Notes: generated from the sequence alone by a model not told the origin. Positions 1 through 7,704 are shown, counted from the first letter of the stretch. The stretch is DNA of 49,672 bases from Chlamydiota bacterium (GCA_013288005.1 JABDCS010000012.1:1-49672); one strand, 5' to 3'. Made by a program: numbers and translations.

Positions 1-1
1 T

Positions 2-238
2 CTTGATGGCAGTATGGCTTACGTTTTTAATGCAAAAAACAAGATTTTTTATGAACGAGCGGAAAAGCAAGTGGTCAAATATTCTGCTACAATCAATTGC
101 GCGACCGGTAAAATTGATAGCCCGGCTTACGAAAAAGTGCAGGAAAAGCTTGTGCGTTTAGCGGAGGAACCATATGAGGAAGCTGTCAAAATCGTTGCTG
201 CTATGCCCAAACAATATCCCTTCAAAAAACTACGATGA
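2..238 (+). CDS. C-terminal part of first tandem paralogue (exported protein of unknown function), cut by window edge
   Basis: The frame is open from the first bases of the window (LDGSMAYVFNAKNK) and aligns with the C-terminal 78 residues of the two complete 210-aa proteins that follow, so the gene starts outside the window. The first in-frame ATG at position 14 is internal and not the real start. The tail is a mosaic. Its stretch SATINCATGKIDSPAYEKVQ is identical to the third copy, while its last residues AAMPKQYPFKKLR are identical to the second copy. The stop codon overlaps the next start as ATGA. Function is unknown. I recognise no catalytic motif. Confidence 0.8.
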   Translation, partial: LDGSMAYVFNAKNKIFYERAEKQVVKYSATINCATGKIDSPAYEKVQEKLVRLAEEPYEEAVKIVAAMPKQYPFKKLR

Positions 239-867
239 GAACTTTTCTTAAATTTTGTTTTCTCGGTTCCTTTCTTTTTATTCTTGAGGTTCAAGCAAGC
301 GCTAAAAAAGAGACAACAGTCAGTTATTTGCAGTATGTCGATGAAATCACCAATGATTTCGTGAAAGAGATGGAGAACGAGACAGGGTTAAGTTGTCGGG
401 GTAGCGGGGGATCTATGCCTTATGATGTGGAAGAATTTGATATCATGTTGGTTGGCTATAGAAGAGCAACTCAAGAAGAAGCACGAGCCTTAATGGTAAC
501 AGCAATTCAAAAGCTTCTTAAGAAAATCAATGAACATGAAAAAATCCGGCACTTTTTAAGGGAACATCCCTTTACAGAAAGTCGAGCTAGTATTTCGATT
601 GCGTTTCAAACTAATCATGGTACGCGCTACTTGGATGGCAGTATTGCTTTAGTTTTTAATGCACGAAATAAAATTTTTTATGAACGCGCCGAAAACCAAC
701 TGGTCAAATATCCGCCTGTATTCGACGCTCGTACTGGAGGAATTGATAGCCCAGCTCACGAAAAAGTCCAAGAAAAGCTTGTACGTTTAGCGGAGGAACC
801 TTACGAGGAAGCTGTCCAAATCGTTGCTGCTATGCCCAAACAATATCCCTTCAAAAAACTACGATGA
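235..867 (+). CDS. Small exported protein of unknown function, tandem copy 2
   Basis: The 210-aa product starts with a typical Sec signal peptide: MRTF, then a hydrophobic run FCFLGSFLFILEV, with probable cleavage after QASA. The mature part of about 190 residues is mixed alpha/beta in character and has a single cysteine, in the motif GLSCRGSGGSMPYDVEEFD. Proteins with this GSGGSMPYDVEE motif are, as far as I know, uncharacterised exported proteins. The start codon lies in an ATGA overlap with the preceding copy and has no Shine-Dalgarno sequence of its own, so translation probably depends on coupling. About the first 300 bases are almost identical to copy 3. The 3' halves differ more. An envelope or secreted role is inferred only from the signal peptide. 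Confidence 0.85.
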   Translation: MRTFLKFCFLGSFLFILEVQASAKKETTVSYLQYVDEITNDFVKEMENETGLSCRGSGGSMPYDVEEFDIMLVGYRRATQEEARALMVTAIQKLLKKINEHEKIRHFLREHPFTESRASISIAFQTNHGTRYLDGSIALVFNARNKIFYERAENQLVKYPPVFDARTGGIDSPAHEKVQEKLVRLAEEPYEEAVQIVAAMPKQYPFKKLR

Positions 868-1496
868 GAACTTTTCTTAAATTTTGTTTTCTCGGTTCCT
901 TTCTTTTTATTCTTGAGGTTCAAGCAAGCGCTAAAAAAGAGACAACAGTCAGTTATTTGCAGTATGTCGATGAAATCACCAATGATTTCGTGAAAGAGAT
1001 GGAGAACGAGACAGGGTTAAGTTGTCGGGGTAGCGGGGGATCTATGCCTTATGATGTGGAAGAATTTGATATCATGTTGGTTGGCTATAGAAGAGCAACT
1101 CAAGAAGAAGCACGAGCCTTAATGGTAACAGCAATTCAAAAGCTTCTTAAGAAAATCAATGAGCATGAAAAAATCCGGCCCTTTTTAAGGGAATACCCCT
1201 TTACAGAAAGTCGAGCTAGTATTTCGATTGCGTTTCAAACTAATCATGGTAGGCGTTACCTGGATGGAAGTATTGCTCTGGCTTTTAATGCGCGAAATAA
1301 AATTTTTTATGAACGGGCGGAAAAACAACTGGTCAAATATTCTGCTACAATCAATTGCGCGACCGGTAAAATTGATAGCCCGGCTTACGAAAAAGTGCAG
1401 GAAAAGCTTGTACGGATAACGGACGAAACTTATGAGGAAGCGGTTAAAATTGTAGCTGATTCTCCGGCGATTGCTATGGCAAAGAAGCAGCGGTGA
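864..1496 (+). CDS. Small exported protein of unknown function, tandem copy 3 (last of array)
   Basis: The 210-aa product has the same signal peptide and GSGGSMPYDVEE core as the copy before it, and it starts at the same kind of ATGA junction. It differs from copy 2 mainly after residue 105 and has its own C-terminus (ITDETYEEAVKIVADSPAIA, ending in KKQR) in place of the PKQYPFKKLR end of the other copies. It is therefore probably the ancestral 3' end of the array, with the other copies added upstream by duplication. The gene converges with hemD and overlaps its 3' end by 23 bases. Function unknown. Confidence 0.85.
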   Translation: MRTFLKFCFLGSFLFILEVQASAKKETTVSYLQYVDEITNDFVKEMENETGLSCRGSGGSMPYDVEEFDIMLVGYRRATQEEARALMVTAIQKLLKKINEHEKIRPFLREYPFTESRASISIAFQTNHGRRYLDGSIALAFNARNKIFYERAEKQLVKYSATINCATGKIDSPAYEKVQEKLVRITDETYEEAVKIVADSPAIAMAKKQR

Positions 1497-2121
1497 ATTG
1501 CGTATTGTTAGTGTAGGAGCGCAGAGCTTCTGCCGTAATGGGGCCGATAGGGGTCAAGCGTTGTTCGACTGGAGGGTGAGGGAAAAATTGACGGAATGCG
1601 TTAACAGTTGAAGGACTTGTAAAAACAATCTCCTCGATATTGTCCAAAGAAGGAGGTGCAATAGATTTGATCTGCATATCATACAGGTCGCAAACTTGGT
1701 GACGAATCTGCTGCAAGATTAAGAAATTCTCCAATGCTGAACGCGCAAGCGCTGATCGAGGTAAAAAGACATACGATTCCTCATTCCAATCGAATAAACG
1801 AAGATGCTCGATAATCCCCTCTTGTGTCTCTTCTTTTGCTACCCATGTAGGGACTACTCCTTCCTTTTCTAGAGCAGCAGCTGTTGATTTTCCAATCGCG
1901 AAGATGTTTTTAAGCGCTCGCAGATGTTGTCGTAGTATCCACACCGTACTTTTACTGGTGAATATCGAATGGGTGTAGTTGGGCAGATCGTCAAGTATGT
2001 GGGCCATAGCAGTAGAGTGCAAAGATCGCGGGACAACTTCCAAAAGAGGAAAGTGAATAATTCTCTGTTTTCGCTGTGCACGAAATCGTTCCGGATCAGA
2101 CCCCAGATAGAGTACGCACAT
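1474..2121 (-). CDS. hemD: Uroporphyrinogen-III synthase (HemD), divergent
   Basis: HemD closes and inverts hydroxymethylbilane to uroporphyrinogen III in haem synthesis. The 215-aa protein starting MCVLYLGSDPERF has the expected size and two-domain character: an N-terminal beta strand, the segment IFTSKSTVWIL, the stretch SYVFLPRSALAR, and the family-like C-terminal IVFTSPSTVNAFRQFF followed by IGPITAEAL. I chose the ATG at 2121 because the longer frame (to 2178) would lie deep inside hemC and adds residues atypical of the family. With this start it overlaps the end of hemC by 26 bases, which suggests coupled translation. HemD is always poorly conserved, so the call rests on motif pattern plus position directly after hemC. 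Its 3' end overlaps that of the convergent tandem gene. Confidence 0.8.
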   Translation of the reverse strand: MCVLYLGSDPERFRAQRKQRIIHFPLLEVVPRSLHSTAMAHILDDLPNYTHSIFTSKSTVWILRQHLRALKNIFAIGKSTAAALEKEGVVPTWVAKEETQEGIIEHLRLFDWNEESYVFLPRSALARSALENFLILQQIRHQVCDLYDMQIKSIAPPSLDNIEEIVFTSPSTVNAFRQFFPHPPVEQRLTPIGPITAEALRSYTNNTQFTAASLP

Positions 2122-2773
2122 CCATACCCCCAAATAGTTCTTGCATTTGCCTATCGCCTGCTCGCGCCACAATAGCAAGTTGTCCTTGAAGCGGAGCCGT
2201 TGTACAATCCAAACGCATACGATTAAGATGCGTTAGTTCCAACCGTATAAGTGCCGCTTCGGCAATGACGACAGCATCAAAATGTCCTTCTTGAAGCTGC
2301 GCTAATCGGTGGTCAATCGTACCGCGAATGTCTCTACACTGTGCCTCGGGATAAAGCTTTTTAACAGCTTCTTCACGCCGATGGCATGAAACCCCCACCC
2401 TGGGTTGGGAAGAAAGTGTTTGAGGGAAGACAAGTGAATCAGAAGAATCTACTCCCTTTGTGATAGCGACAATTTCTAACTCTTTAGGGAGTACGTCTGG
2501 CAGGTCTTTCGCCGAATGAATGGCAATACGACAATGCCCTTCGACAACCATCCGATCCACTGTATCAGTGAAAAAATCTGTCTTATCCAAATGGCGGAGT
2601 GGAGTCAAAAGATCTCGATCCCCACGGGTTTCCGTCCAACATGGGATAAAATTAAAAGACGCGTAGGCGCTGTTTAAAGTCCTTAACTCTTGCAAAACCT
2701 CTGCGACTTGTGCACGAGAGAGTCGTGAACTTCGGGCTGCAACAGTTAAAGGTTCATTTTTGTCGAAAAACAT
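2096..2773 (-). CDS. hemC: Porphobilinogen deaminase (HemC), short form without domain 3
   Basis: HemC polymerises four porphobilinogens into hydroxymethylbilane. Recognisable parts are the catalytic-aspartate motif IHSAKDLP, the GVSCHRREE segment that matches the usual GTSSLRR substrate-binding arginines, and DIRGTIDHRLAQLQEGHFDA (LRGN...RL.KL..G..DA in the family). The protein is only 225 aa against about 310 in E. coli. It ends just after the segment equivalent to GQGAVGIECR, so the C-terminal domain with the cysteine that anchors the dipyrromethane cofactor is absent. As far as I recall, HemC of Chlamydiaceae is also short. The start overlaps the 3' end of radA by 20 bases and the end overlaps hemD, so all three are probably one transcript with rnc. 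Confidence 0.9.
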   Translation of the reverse strand: MFFDKNEPLTVAARSSRLSRAQVAEVLQELRTLNSAYASFNFIPCWTETRGDRDLLTPLRHLDKTDFFTDTVDRMVVEGHCRIAIHSAKDLPDVLPKELEIVAITKGVDSSDSLVFPQTLSSQPRVGVSCHRREEAVKKLYPEAQCRDIRGTIDHRLAQLQEGHFDAVVIAEAALIRLELTHLNRMRLDCTTAPLQGQLAIVARAGDRQMQELFGGMDVRTLSGV

Positions 2774-4127
2774 CGATCGCCTCTTCCACTAGATCAATAC
2801 CTCGTATGGACATTTTTTGAAAGAGATCTACGGGCAACCCTTCAAGATTACGTTTAGGAATGAGGGCATTTGTAAAACCCATATGCAGAGCTTCACGAAG
2901 TCTCGTTTCAATACGCGAAACACTACGCACCTCTCCTCCCAGCCCTACTTCACCAATAACAATGGTGTAAGGATCAATCGGGCGATTACAAAAAGAAGAA
3001 GCGATAGCTAAAAGAATACTGAGATCGATAGCCGGCTCTGTAATCCTGATCCCCCCTACGATCGACACAAAGACGTCGCAGTTATGTAAGCTGTAGCCCA
3101 CTCTCTTTTCTAAAACAGCCAAAAGAAGAATAAGACGGTTTTGATCGAGACCTGCCGACTTGCGAGCCGAATTAGGAAAGGCGGAAGCACTGACAAGGGC
3201 CTGCACTTCGATCAGCATAGCACGGGTTCCTTCTACAGTCGGTACAACAGCAGATCCGGGCGTTTCTTTCATACGCTCTTGCAAAAACAGTACGGAAGGA
3301 TTATTGACCTGGGTCAATCCATTTTCCTGCATTTGAAAAAGGGCAATATCATCTGTCGAACCAAAGCGATTTTTCGTTGCACGCAGCATTCTATAACCAT
3401 GATGGCGGTCACCTTCAAAATCCAAGACGGTGTCTACAATATGTTCCAGCACACGAGGTCCTGCGATTTCTCCTGTTTTGGTTACATGGCCGATCAAAAA
3501 AGTAGAAATCCCTGAACCTTTCGATAAATGCATGCACTCGGTAGCAATCTCGCGCACCTGCACAACAGAACCAGGCGCTGAGGGGATCTCCGCTTTATAA
3601 AGAATTTGTACGGAGTCGATGATGAGGATATCGGGCTTTAGCTGTTCGATTTGCGCTTTAATATTCGTGAAATGTGTCTCATGCAAAAGGTAGAGATTTT
3701 CTGAAACGACGTTGAGACGGTGAGCACGTAAAGAGGTCTGTTCTACCGACTCTTCCCCACATACATACAGGACAGTCAGTCCTTGTTCGGCAAGTCCATG
3801 GGCGATCTGGAGCATGAGGGTGGATTTGCCGATACCTGGATCGCCTCCAATAAGCGTTAAAGAACCACGAACTACTCCGCCTCCGAACACGCGATCGACT
3901 TCTTCTATGCGTGTAGAAAAACGAGGGAGATGTTTAGATTCTATAGAGGTAAGCGGAACAGGACGAGCACTCTCCATGGGTGTAGACAAAAAGCGACTAC
4001 GTTTTTCTTGAACATCTACTTCCTCGACAAAAGTATTCCATTCACGACACGCAATGCAATTGCCGGACCATTTCGGTTGATTATGTCCACACTCTTTACA
4101 TGTCCAGATAGTCTTGAGCTTAGGCAT
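2754..4127 (-). CDS. radA: DNA repair protein RadA (Sms)
   Basis: RadA is a RecA-like ATPase that processes recombination intermediates. Visible in order: a four-cysteine zinc finger at residues 10-27 (C.EC, then C..C), Walker A GDPGIGKST at about 95-103, the RadA-specific KNRFGST motif near 255, and a C-terminal Lon-protease-like domain. Length (457 aa) is normal. I prefer the ATG at 4127 over the GTG at 4133, because the only Shine-Dalgarno-like stretch (AAGGG) abuts the GTG but is properly spaced for the ATG. It lies between rnc and hemC. This order is, to my knowledge, also found in Chlamydiaceae (CT297-299). Confidence 0.95.
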   Translation of the reverse strand: MPKLKTIWTCKECGHNQPKWSGNCIACREWNTFVEEVDVQEKRSRFLSTPMESARPVPLTSIESKHLPRFSTRIEEVDRVFGGGVVRGSLTLIGGDPGIGKSTLMLQIAHGLAEQGLTVLYVCGEESVEQTSLRAHRLNVVSENLYLLHETHFTNIKAQIEQLKPDILIIDSVQILYKAEIPSAPGSVVQVREIATECMHLSKGSGISTFLIGHVTKTGEIAGPRVLEHIVDTVLDFEGDRHHGYRMLRATKNRFGSTDDIALFQMQENGLTQVNNPSVLFLQERMKETPGSAVVPTVEGTRAMLIEVQALVSASAFPNSARKSAGLDQNRLILLLAVLEKRVGYSLHNCDVFVSIVGGIRITEPAIDLSILLAIASSFCNRPIDPYTIVIGEVGLGGEVRSVSRIETRLREALHMGFTNALIPKRNLEGLPVDLFQKMSIRGIDLVEEAIDVFRQK

Positions 4128-4194
4128 AACCACCCTTTTTTAGAGACTAGTCTATAAAGAATGGAAAGATCATGCGAGAGAATTTTCAAAAAAA

Positions 4195-4911
4195 CTAGGT
4201 GTAGCTTACTTCCACCTGTTTTAAAGCTACTTCAGCAGCAGCTTGTTCAGCTTGCTTTTTTGAAGAACCATGCCCTTCACCTAAAAGAGTTTCTTCTAAA
4301 TAGACAGCAACACGGAATGTCTTTTGATGTTCAGGGCCGCTTTCTTCGAGAATGCGATAAGAGGGTGTCTTTTGGTAGCGTTTTTGCGTCCAATCCTGGA
4401 GCAGCGCTTTCCAATTCAAAGTAGGCTGATGGAGAATTGCGTAAAGATCATCTTGAAAATTGGAAAGAAAAACCTGTCGCGCTTCTTCAAGCCCCCCATC
4501 TAGATAGACGGCGCCGAGAAGAGCCTCTAAGGTGTTAGCCAAAATCGAAGCACGACCTCTTCCCCCATTATATCTTTCCCCTTTACTCAGGAGCAAAAAC
4601 TCTTCAATGCCCAACTTTAAGGCATATTGCGAACATGTACCCGCTTCGACCAATTGCGAGCGCAAACGAGATAATTCACCTTCTGGCTGATCAGGAAAAT
4701 TTTGAAAAAGAAAATCGGCTACAATGAGACCCAAAACAGAATCTCCCAAGAATTCAAGACGTTCATTGTGAGATTCAGTAAAATGACGATTCTCATTCAA
4801 ATAGGAGCGATGAACAAAAGCCTGGAGGAGTAATCTTTTGTTTTTAAAAGTGTACCCTAGCCGCTCTTCCATCGCAGGTAAACAGGCCAGAAGTTCGTGT
4901 AATGTTTGCAT
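4195..4911 (-). CDS. rnc: Ribonuclease III
   Basis: RNase III cleaves double-stranded RNA in rRNA processing and mRNA turnover. The 238-aa protein has the signature NERLEFLGDS at residues 49-58 with its catalytic acidic residues, the second active-site block NTLEALLGAVYLDGG near 130, and a C-terminal double-stranded RNA-binding domain (about 165-235) ending in GSSKKQAEQAAAEVALKQ. Length is typical. It is the first gene of the minus-strand run rnc-radA-hemC-hemD, with 67 bases between it and the radA start. Its upstream region also holds a plus-strand promoter, so the two transcription units start back to back. Confidence 0.96.
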   Translation of the reverse strand: MQTLHELLACLPAMEERLGYTFKNKRLLLQAFVHRSYLNENRHFTESHNERLEFLGDSVLGLIVADFLFQNFPDQPEGELSRLRSQLVEAGTCSQYALKLGIEEFLLLSKGERYNGGRGRASILANTLEALLGAVYLDGGLEEARQVFLSNFQDDLYAILHQPTLNWKALLQDWTQKRYQKTPSYRILEESGPEHQKTFRVAVYLEETLLGEGHGSSKKQAEQAAAEVALKQVEVSYT

Positions 4912-4943
4912 GGTAAGATAGAATAACTATTTGGGGGTTTTTA

Positions 4944-4972
4944 TTGAACACTAAACCCTTCTATAGTATAAT
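4944..4972 (+). promoter_or_regulatory. Strong housekeeping-type promoter
   Basis: TTGAAC at 4944-4949 and a perfect TATAAT at 4967-4972 are separated by exactly 17 bases, the best sigma-70-type match I noticed in the window. Transcription to the right would begin near 4979 and run into two short ORFs and the symporter gene. It sits in the divergent gap next to rnc. Confidence 0.7.
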
Positions 4973-5012
4973 AGTTTCCATCAGCTATTACTATGGCTTG
5001 AAAGGTGGAACA

Positions 5013-5126
5013 ATGTGCAATACAAATTTAAATTTCAAAACTCTGCCCTATCGGCAAGTTTCCCTTCGCATCTCTGCACCTGTTAGTTCTCTCCATCATT
5101 CTCGTCATGGGCATTCAGCCCATTAA
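5013..5126 (+). CDS. Short ORF (37 aa) with histidine-rich end; candidate leader peptide
   Basis: The ATG is preceded by a good Shine-Dalgarno-like AAAGGTGG at 5001-5008, and lies about 35 bases downstream of the expected start of the strong promoter. The peptide begins MCNTNLNFKTLPYR and ends SSLHHSRHGHSAH, with five histidines in the last ten residues. It is too short to match to a family. A leader peptide that senses amino-acid supply is one possibility, but I see no clear attenuator hairpin with a T-run behind it. Another reading is a small protein or chance ORF in a long 5' leader. Confidence 0.35.
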   Translation: MCNTNLNFKTLPYRQVSLRISAPVSSLHHSRHGHSAH

Positions 5127-5243
5127 TTTTCCCCCTCACATTTTGTTGCTGTTTTAAGTCCCAAATCCTAGAGACGGGTTCTTAAATAATAATTTTACTA
5201 TCGCGTGGTCTAGTCCACGTAATGCATTTTTTAGGATTTTTTT

Positions 5244-5342
5244 ATGATAACTAGTGGAATCATGGGCCGGGTAGTCCCCCTCGAAAAAGATAGCCTACTC
5301 TCCCCAGATTACCGCTCCCAACTTAAAGAATTACTCTCATGA
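5244..5342 (+). CDS. Short ORF (32 aa) translationally coupled to the symporter
   Basis: ATG at 5244 follows AGGA at 5233-5236 with a 7-base gap, a good ribosome-binding site. The peptide (MITSGIMGRVVPLEKDSLL, ending SQLKELLS) stops in TGA at 5340-5342, and that TGA overlaps the symporter start as ATGA. The symporter itself has only a poor site upstream, so this ORF may bring ribosomes to it. I recognise no family. The region 5127-5243 has no other feature besides a 5-bp hairpin (CGTGG/CCACG) near 5205-5220. Confidence 0.45.
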   Translation: MITSGIMGRVVPLEKDSLLSPDYRSQLKELLS

Positions 5343-6688
5343 ATATCACTGTATTTATCTCTCTTCTTTTTGGTCTTCAGGCAATTTATTGGCTCATTGG
5401 TAGACAATCCTCTAAAAACTTGAAAGATCACAAAGATTATTTTCTCGCAGGGAAAAACGTAAATTTTTTCCCGCTTATGATGACCTTCTTGGCCACTCAG
5501 GTGGGAGGAGGACTTGTATTAGGCGCTGCTGAGGAAGCTTATCAATATGGATGGCCCGTCCTACTCTACCCATTGGGAGCATCTTTAGGGTTGATTCTCC
5601 TTGGCCTGGGATTAGGAAAGAAACTCGCAAAATTTCCTGTATCTACCGTCGCGCAAATCCTAGAGGTCGTCTACCGATCCTCTATGTTGAAAAAAGTCGC
5701 CTCGTTACTATCGGTTATCTCGTTGTTCATGATACTCGTTGCTCAGGTCATTGCCTCAAGTAAATTTCTTCTAAGCATCGGGTTTGACAACACACCCCTT
5801 TTCATTGCTTTTTGGTCGATTGTGATTCTGTACACGGTACAAGGCGGCTTAAAGGCAGTAATCTCCACAGATATCGCACAAGCCTCGGTCTTCTCCTTCG
5901 TTTTCTTCCTCTGTTTGGCCCTGGTCCTATTTGGACAACCTTCATTGAGTTTACATCTTCCAAGCATGCAACAATTTGCTTCTGTCTCTCCAAAATTTTC
6001 GGGTTGGTTATTGATGCCTATGATGTTCATGATCATCGAACAAGATATGGCCCAACGTTGCTTTGCAGGCAGCTCTCCTAAAGTGGTGTCCAAAGCGACG
6101 CTTTGGGCGGGGATTGCAACAATGGCGATCTGCTTTGTTCCTGTCTTTTTGGGTGTTCTGGCTAAAACAATGGGAGTTGAAGTCGTTCCCGGCTCAAGTG
6201 TACTTATAGCTTCGGTTGCCCATATGACAAATCCCTTTGTCACTGCTCTTGTAGGATGTGCGATTTTAGCCGCAATCATTTCTACCGCAACCTCTTTAAT
6301 TAACGCGATTAGCTCTAACCTCTCGAGCGATTTTATGCAGGGGCAAAAGAGCGTAAGGCTTGTTCGTTGGATTACAGCGATGATTTCAATAGCAGCGATC
6401 TTCTTTGCTTTCTGTTTTGATAATGTAGTCGATATGTTGATTCAAAGTTATGACCTTTCCGTCAGCTGCTTATTCGTGCCTATTCTCTTCGCACTCTTTT
6501 TAAAAAAACCGGGTAGGTTACCTTCAGCCGTTCTCTCGATTGTATTCGGCGCTTTAGGGTTTTGCCTATTTAGGATTTGGGAAATCCCCTTCCCCAAAGA
6601 GATCGCAAGCATAGCCTTGTCTTTCTTGGGTTATGGATGTGGAGAGCTTTTCCTTCGCAATCAAATCCGAGAACAATCGGCTGCCTAA
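5339..6688 (+). CDS. Sodium:solute symporter family (SSS) transporter
   Basis: The 449-aa product is highly hydrophobic with about 12-13 membrane helices across its whole length. The N-terminal part shows typical SSS features: a helix, then DHKDYFLAGKNVNFFPLMMT followed by FLATQVGGGLVLGAAEEAYQ, where the family has its sodium-site glycine-rich segment, and later VYTVQGGLKAVISTDIAQ-like text. It would import an organic solute with Na+ across the inner membrane. The substrate cannot be told from sequence. The start overlaps the 32-aa ORF as ATGA. After the stop comes a hairpin-forming element, then the K+ channel. Confidence 0.88.
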   Translation: MNITVFISLLFGLQAIYWLIGRQSSKNLKDHKDYFLAGKNVNFFPLMMTFLATQVGGGLVLGAAEEAYQYGWPVLLYPLGASLGLILLGLGLGKKLAKFPVSTVAQILEVVYRSSMLKKVASLLSVISLFMILVAQVIASSKFLLSIGFDNTPLFIAFWSIVILYTVQGGLKAVISTDIAQASVFSFVFFLCLALVLFGQPSLSLHLPSMQQFASVSPKFSGWLLMPMMFMIIEQDMAQRCFAGSSPKVVSKATLWAGIATMAICFVPVFLGVLAKTMGVEVVPGSSVLIASVAHMTNPFVTALVGCAILAAIISTATSLINAISSNLSSDFMQGQKSVRLVRWITAMISIAAIFFAFCFDNVVDMLIQSYDLSVSCLFVPILFALFLKKPGRLPSAVLSIVFGALGFCLFRIWEIPFPKEIASIALSFLGYGCGELFLRNQIREQSAA

Positions 6689-6695
6689 AATAACC

Positions 6696-6750
6696 GCCTA
6701 CTTCATATGAGCGTGTAGTAAAAGAAATTGCATCTCTTTAAGAAGTAGGC
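6696..6750 (+). promoter_or_regulatory. Inverted-repeat element after the symporter gene (element A)
   Basis: GCCTACTTC at 6696-6704 and GAAGTAGGC at 6742-6750 are perfect 9-bp inverted arms around a 37-base loop. There is no T-run, so it is a poor terminator. It begins TACTTCATAT and ends TTTAAGAAG..ATCCCC. The same order of words recurs in the leader of dapL (7651-7700). It may be a regulatory RNA structure for the K+ channel gene that starts 45 bases later. Confidence 0.4.
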
Positions 6751-6794
6751 ATCCCCCCTTTCCATTAAAAATAGTTTTGCTATATAGGAAAGGA

Positions 6795-7526
6795 ATGATC
6801 ATTCAAAAAATTCGTCACGCATTTTCAGGCTATTACAATTTTCTTCTTCTATTCCTGACGCTACTTTTTATTTTTCGGCCACACAGTCAAAATAGCACGG
6901 CTGTACTTGCCATTTGGCAATCTCTACTCTCCTTGGCGCTCCTTTCTGCTATTTTCAATGCTCATCACCTTCGCGCTGTAAAAATCACCATTACCGCGCT
7001 CGCCATCCCGACGATAATTTTTTGTTGGCTAACTCTCTTACACCCCTCTACCTTCGTCTTTCTAACGAATACCTGCTTACTCATCCTCTTTTTGGGAATC
7101 TGTTCTACCTCGATAATCTACGATGTTGTGGTGCGCGCCAGAATTACCTTAGAAACTCTCCGCGGAGTGGTCTGTGCCTATTTTATGGTAGGGTTTCTGT
7201 TTGCCTATATTTATTATCTGACCGAATTCCTAGCGCCAGAATCTTTCTATCTTCTGCACCGGGAAATTGGTATTTTCTCCTATGCAGAGTTTCTTTCTGA
7301 ATTCCTTTATTTTAGTTTTGTCACACTTTTGACTGTAGGTTTTGGTGACATTACACCCACCCAAAATCCTGCGCAAACAGCTGTTGTGATCGAGGGGATT
7401 ATTGGCCAATTTTATGTCGCTATCCTAGTAGCTAGAATTGTTGCTGTATATGCGCTCTCCTCCAATAAAAGACTTATTCGCACCATCGAAGCAGACATCG
7501 GAGCCAAAAAAAAGCTAAAAAAATAG
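6795..7526 (+). CDS. Potassium channel family protein (two-TM pore type)
   Basis: The protein is predicted to be an inner-membrane ion channel. From the ATG at 6795 it has 243 aa with six or so hydrophobic segments. The last two flank a pore loop with the K+ selectivity signature TVGFGDITP, preceded by FVTLL. The C-terminus is a short lysine-rich tail (KKKLKK) with no RCK or cyclic-nucleotide domain. I chose 6795 because AGGAAAGGA lies directly upstream; an in-frame TTG at 6777 lacks a site. It lies alone between the symporter and dapL, in the same direction. Confidence 0.85.
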   Translation: MIIQKIRHAFSGYYNFLLLFLTLLFIFRPHSQNSTAVLAIWQSLLSLALLSAIFNAHHLRAVKITITALAIPTIIFCWLTLLHPSTFVFLTNTCLLILFLGICSTSIIYDVVVRARITLETLRGVVCAYFMVGFLFAYIYYLTEFLAPESFYLLHREIGIFSYAEFLSEFLYFSFVTLLTVGFGDITPTQNPAQTAVVIEGIIGQFYVAILVARIVAVYALSSNKRLIRTIEADIGAKKKLKK

Positions 7527-7566
7527 TTTTTCTTTTTGCTAGTAATCTGTTGATTTCATCTGATGT

Positions 7567-7692
7567 TACTTCAATGTTTGGGGACAATAACACCATCATG
7601 TATACTTCATTACTTAAACAAATTTGAAGGAAGGAACAAAAGGCGTTTCTTACTTCATATACACGTTGAAATAATTTACTTTTTTTAAGAAG
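7567..7692 (+). promoter_or_regulatory. dapL leader with repeated TACTTCAT words and hairpin (element B)
   Basis: The 178-base gap between the K+ channel gene and dapL contains TACTTCAA at 7567, TACTTCAT at 7603 and TACTTCATAT at 7651. The last resembles element A downstream of the symporter, up to the shared TTTAAGAAG and ATCCCC. TTCTTA at 7647-7652 can pair with TAAGAA at 7686-7691. The words could be operator repeats or parts of a leader RNA. I see no clear -35/-10 pair here. Confidence 0.35.
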
Positions 7693-7704
7693 AGATCCCC
7701 GAGT

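Larger units (their letters stand above)
1..1496 (+). repeat. 629-bp direct tandem repeat (at least three units)
   Basis: Starts of successive copies are 629 bases apart (235 and 864). This is one less than a multiple of three, so neighbouring copies lie in different frames and are joined by a 4-base ATGA overlap. From the start codon to about base 300 of the unit, copies 2 and 3 are nearly identical; differences cluster in the second half. The truncated first copy shares segments with both others, as expected from unequal crossing-over or gene conversion. More copies may lie upstream of the window. Confidence 0.9.

Noticed and set aside
2096..2121. Frameshift as the cause of the short HemC
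   Set aside because: No other frame downstream encodes domain 3; the region is hemD, and short HemC is, as I recall, usual in chlamydiae.
5743..6279. 178-codon minus-strand open frame inside the symporter gene
   Set aside because: It is the antisense shadow of membrane-helix codons and resembles no family.
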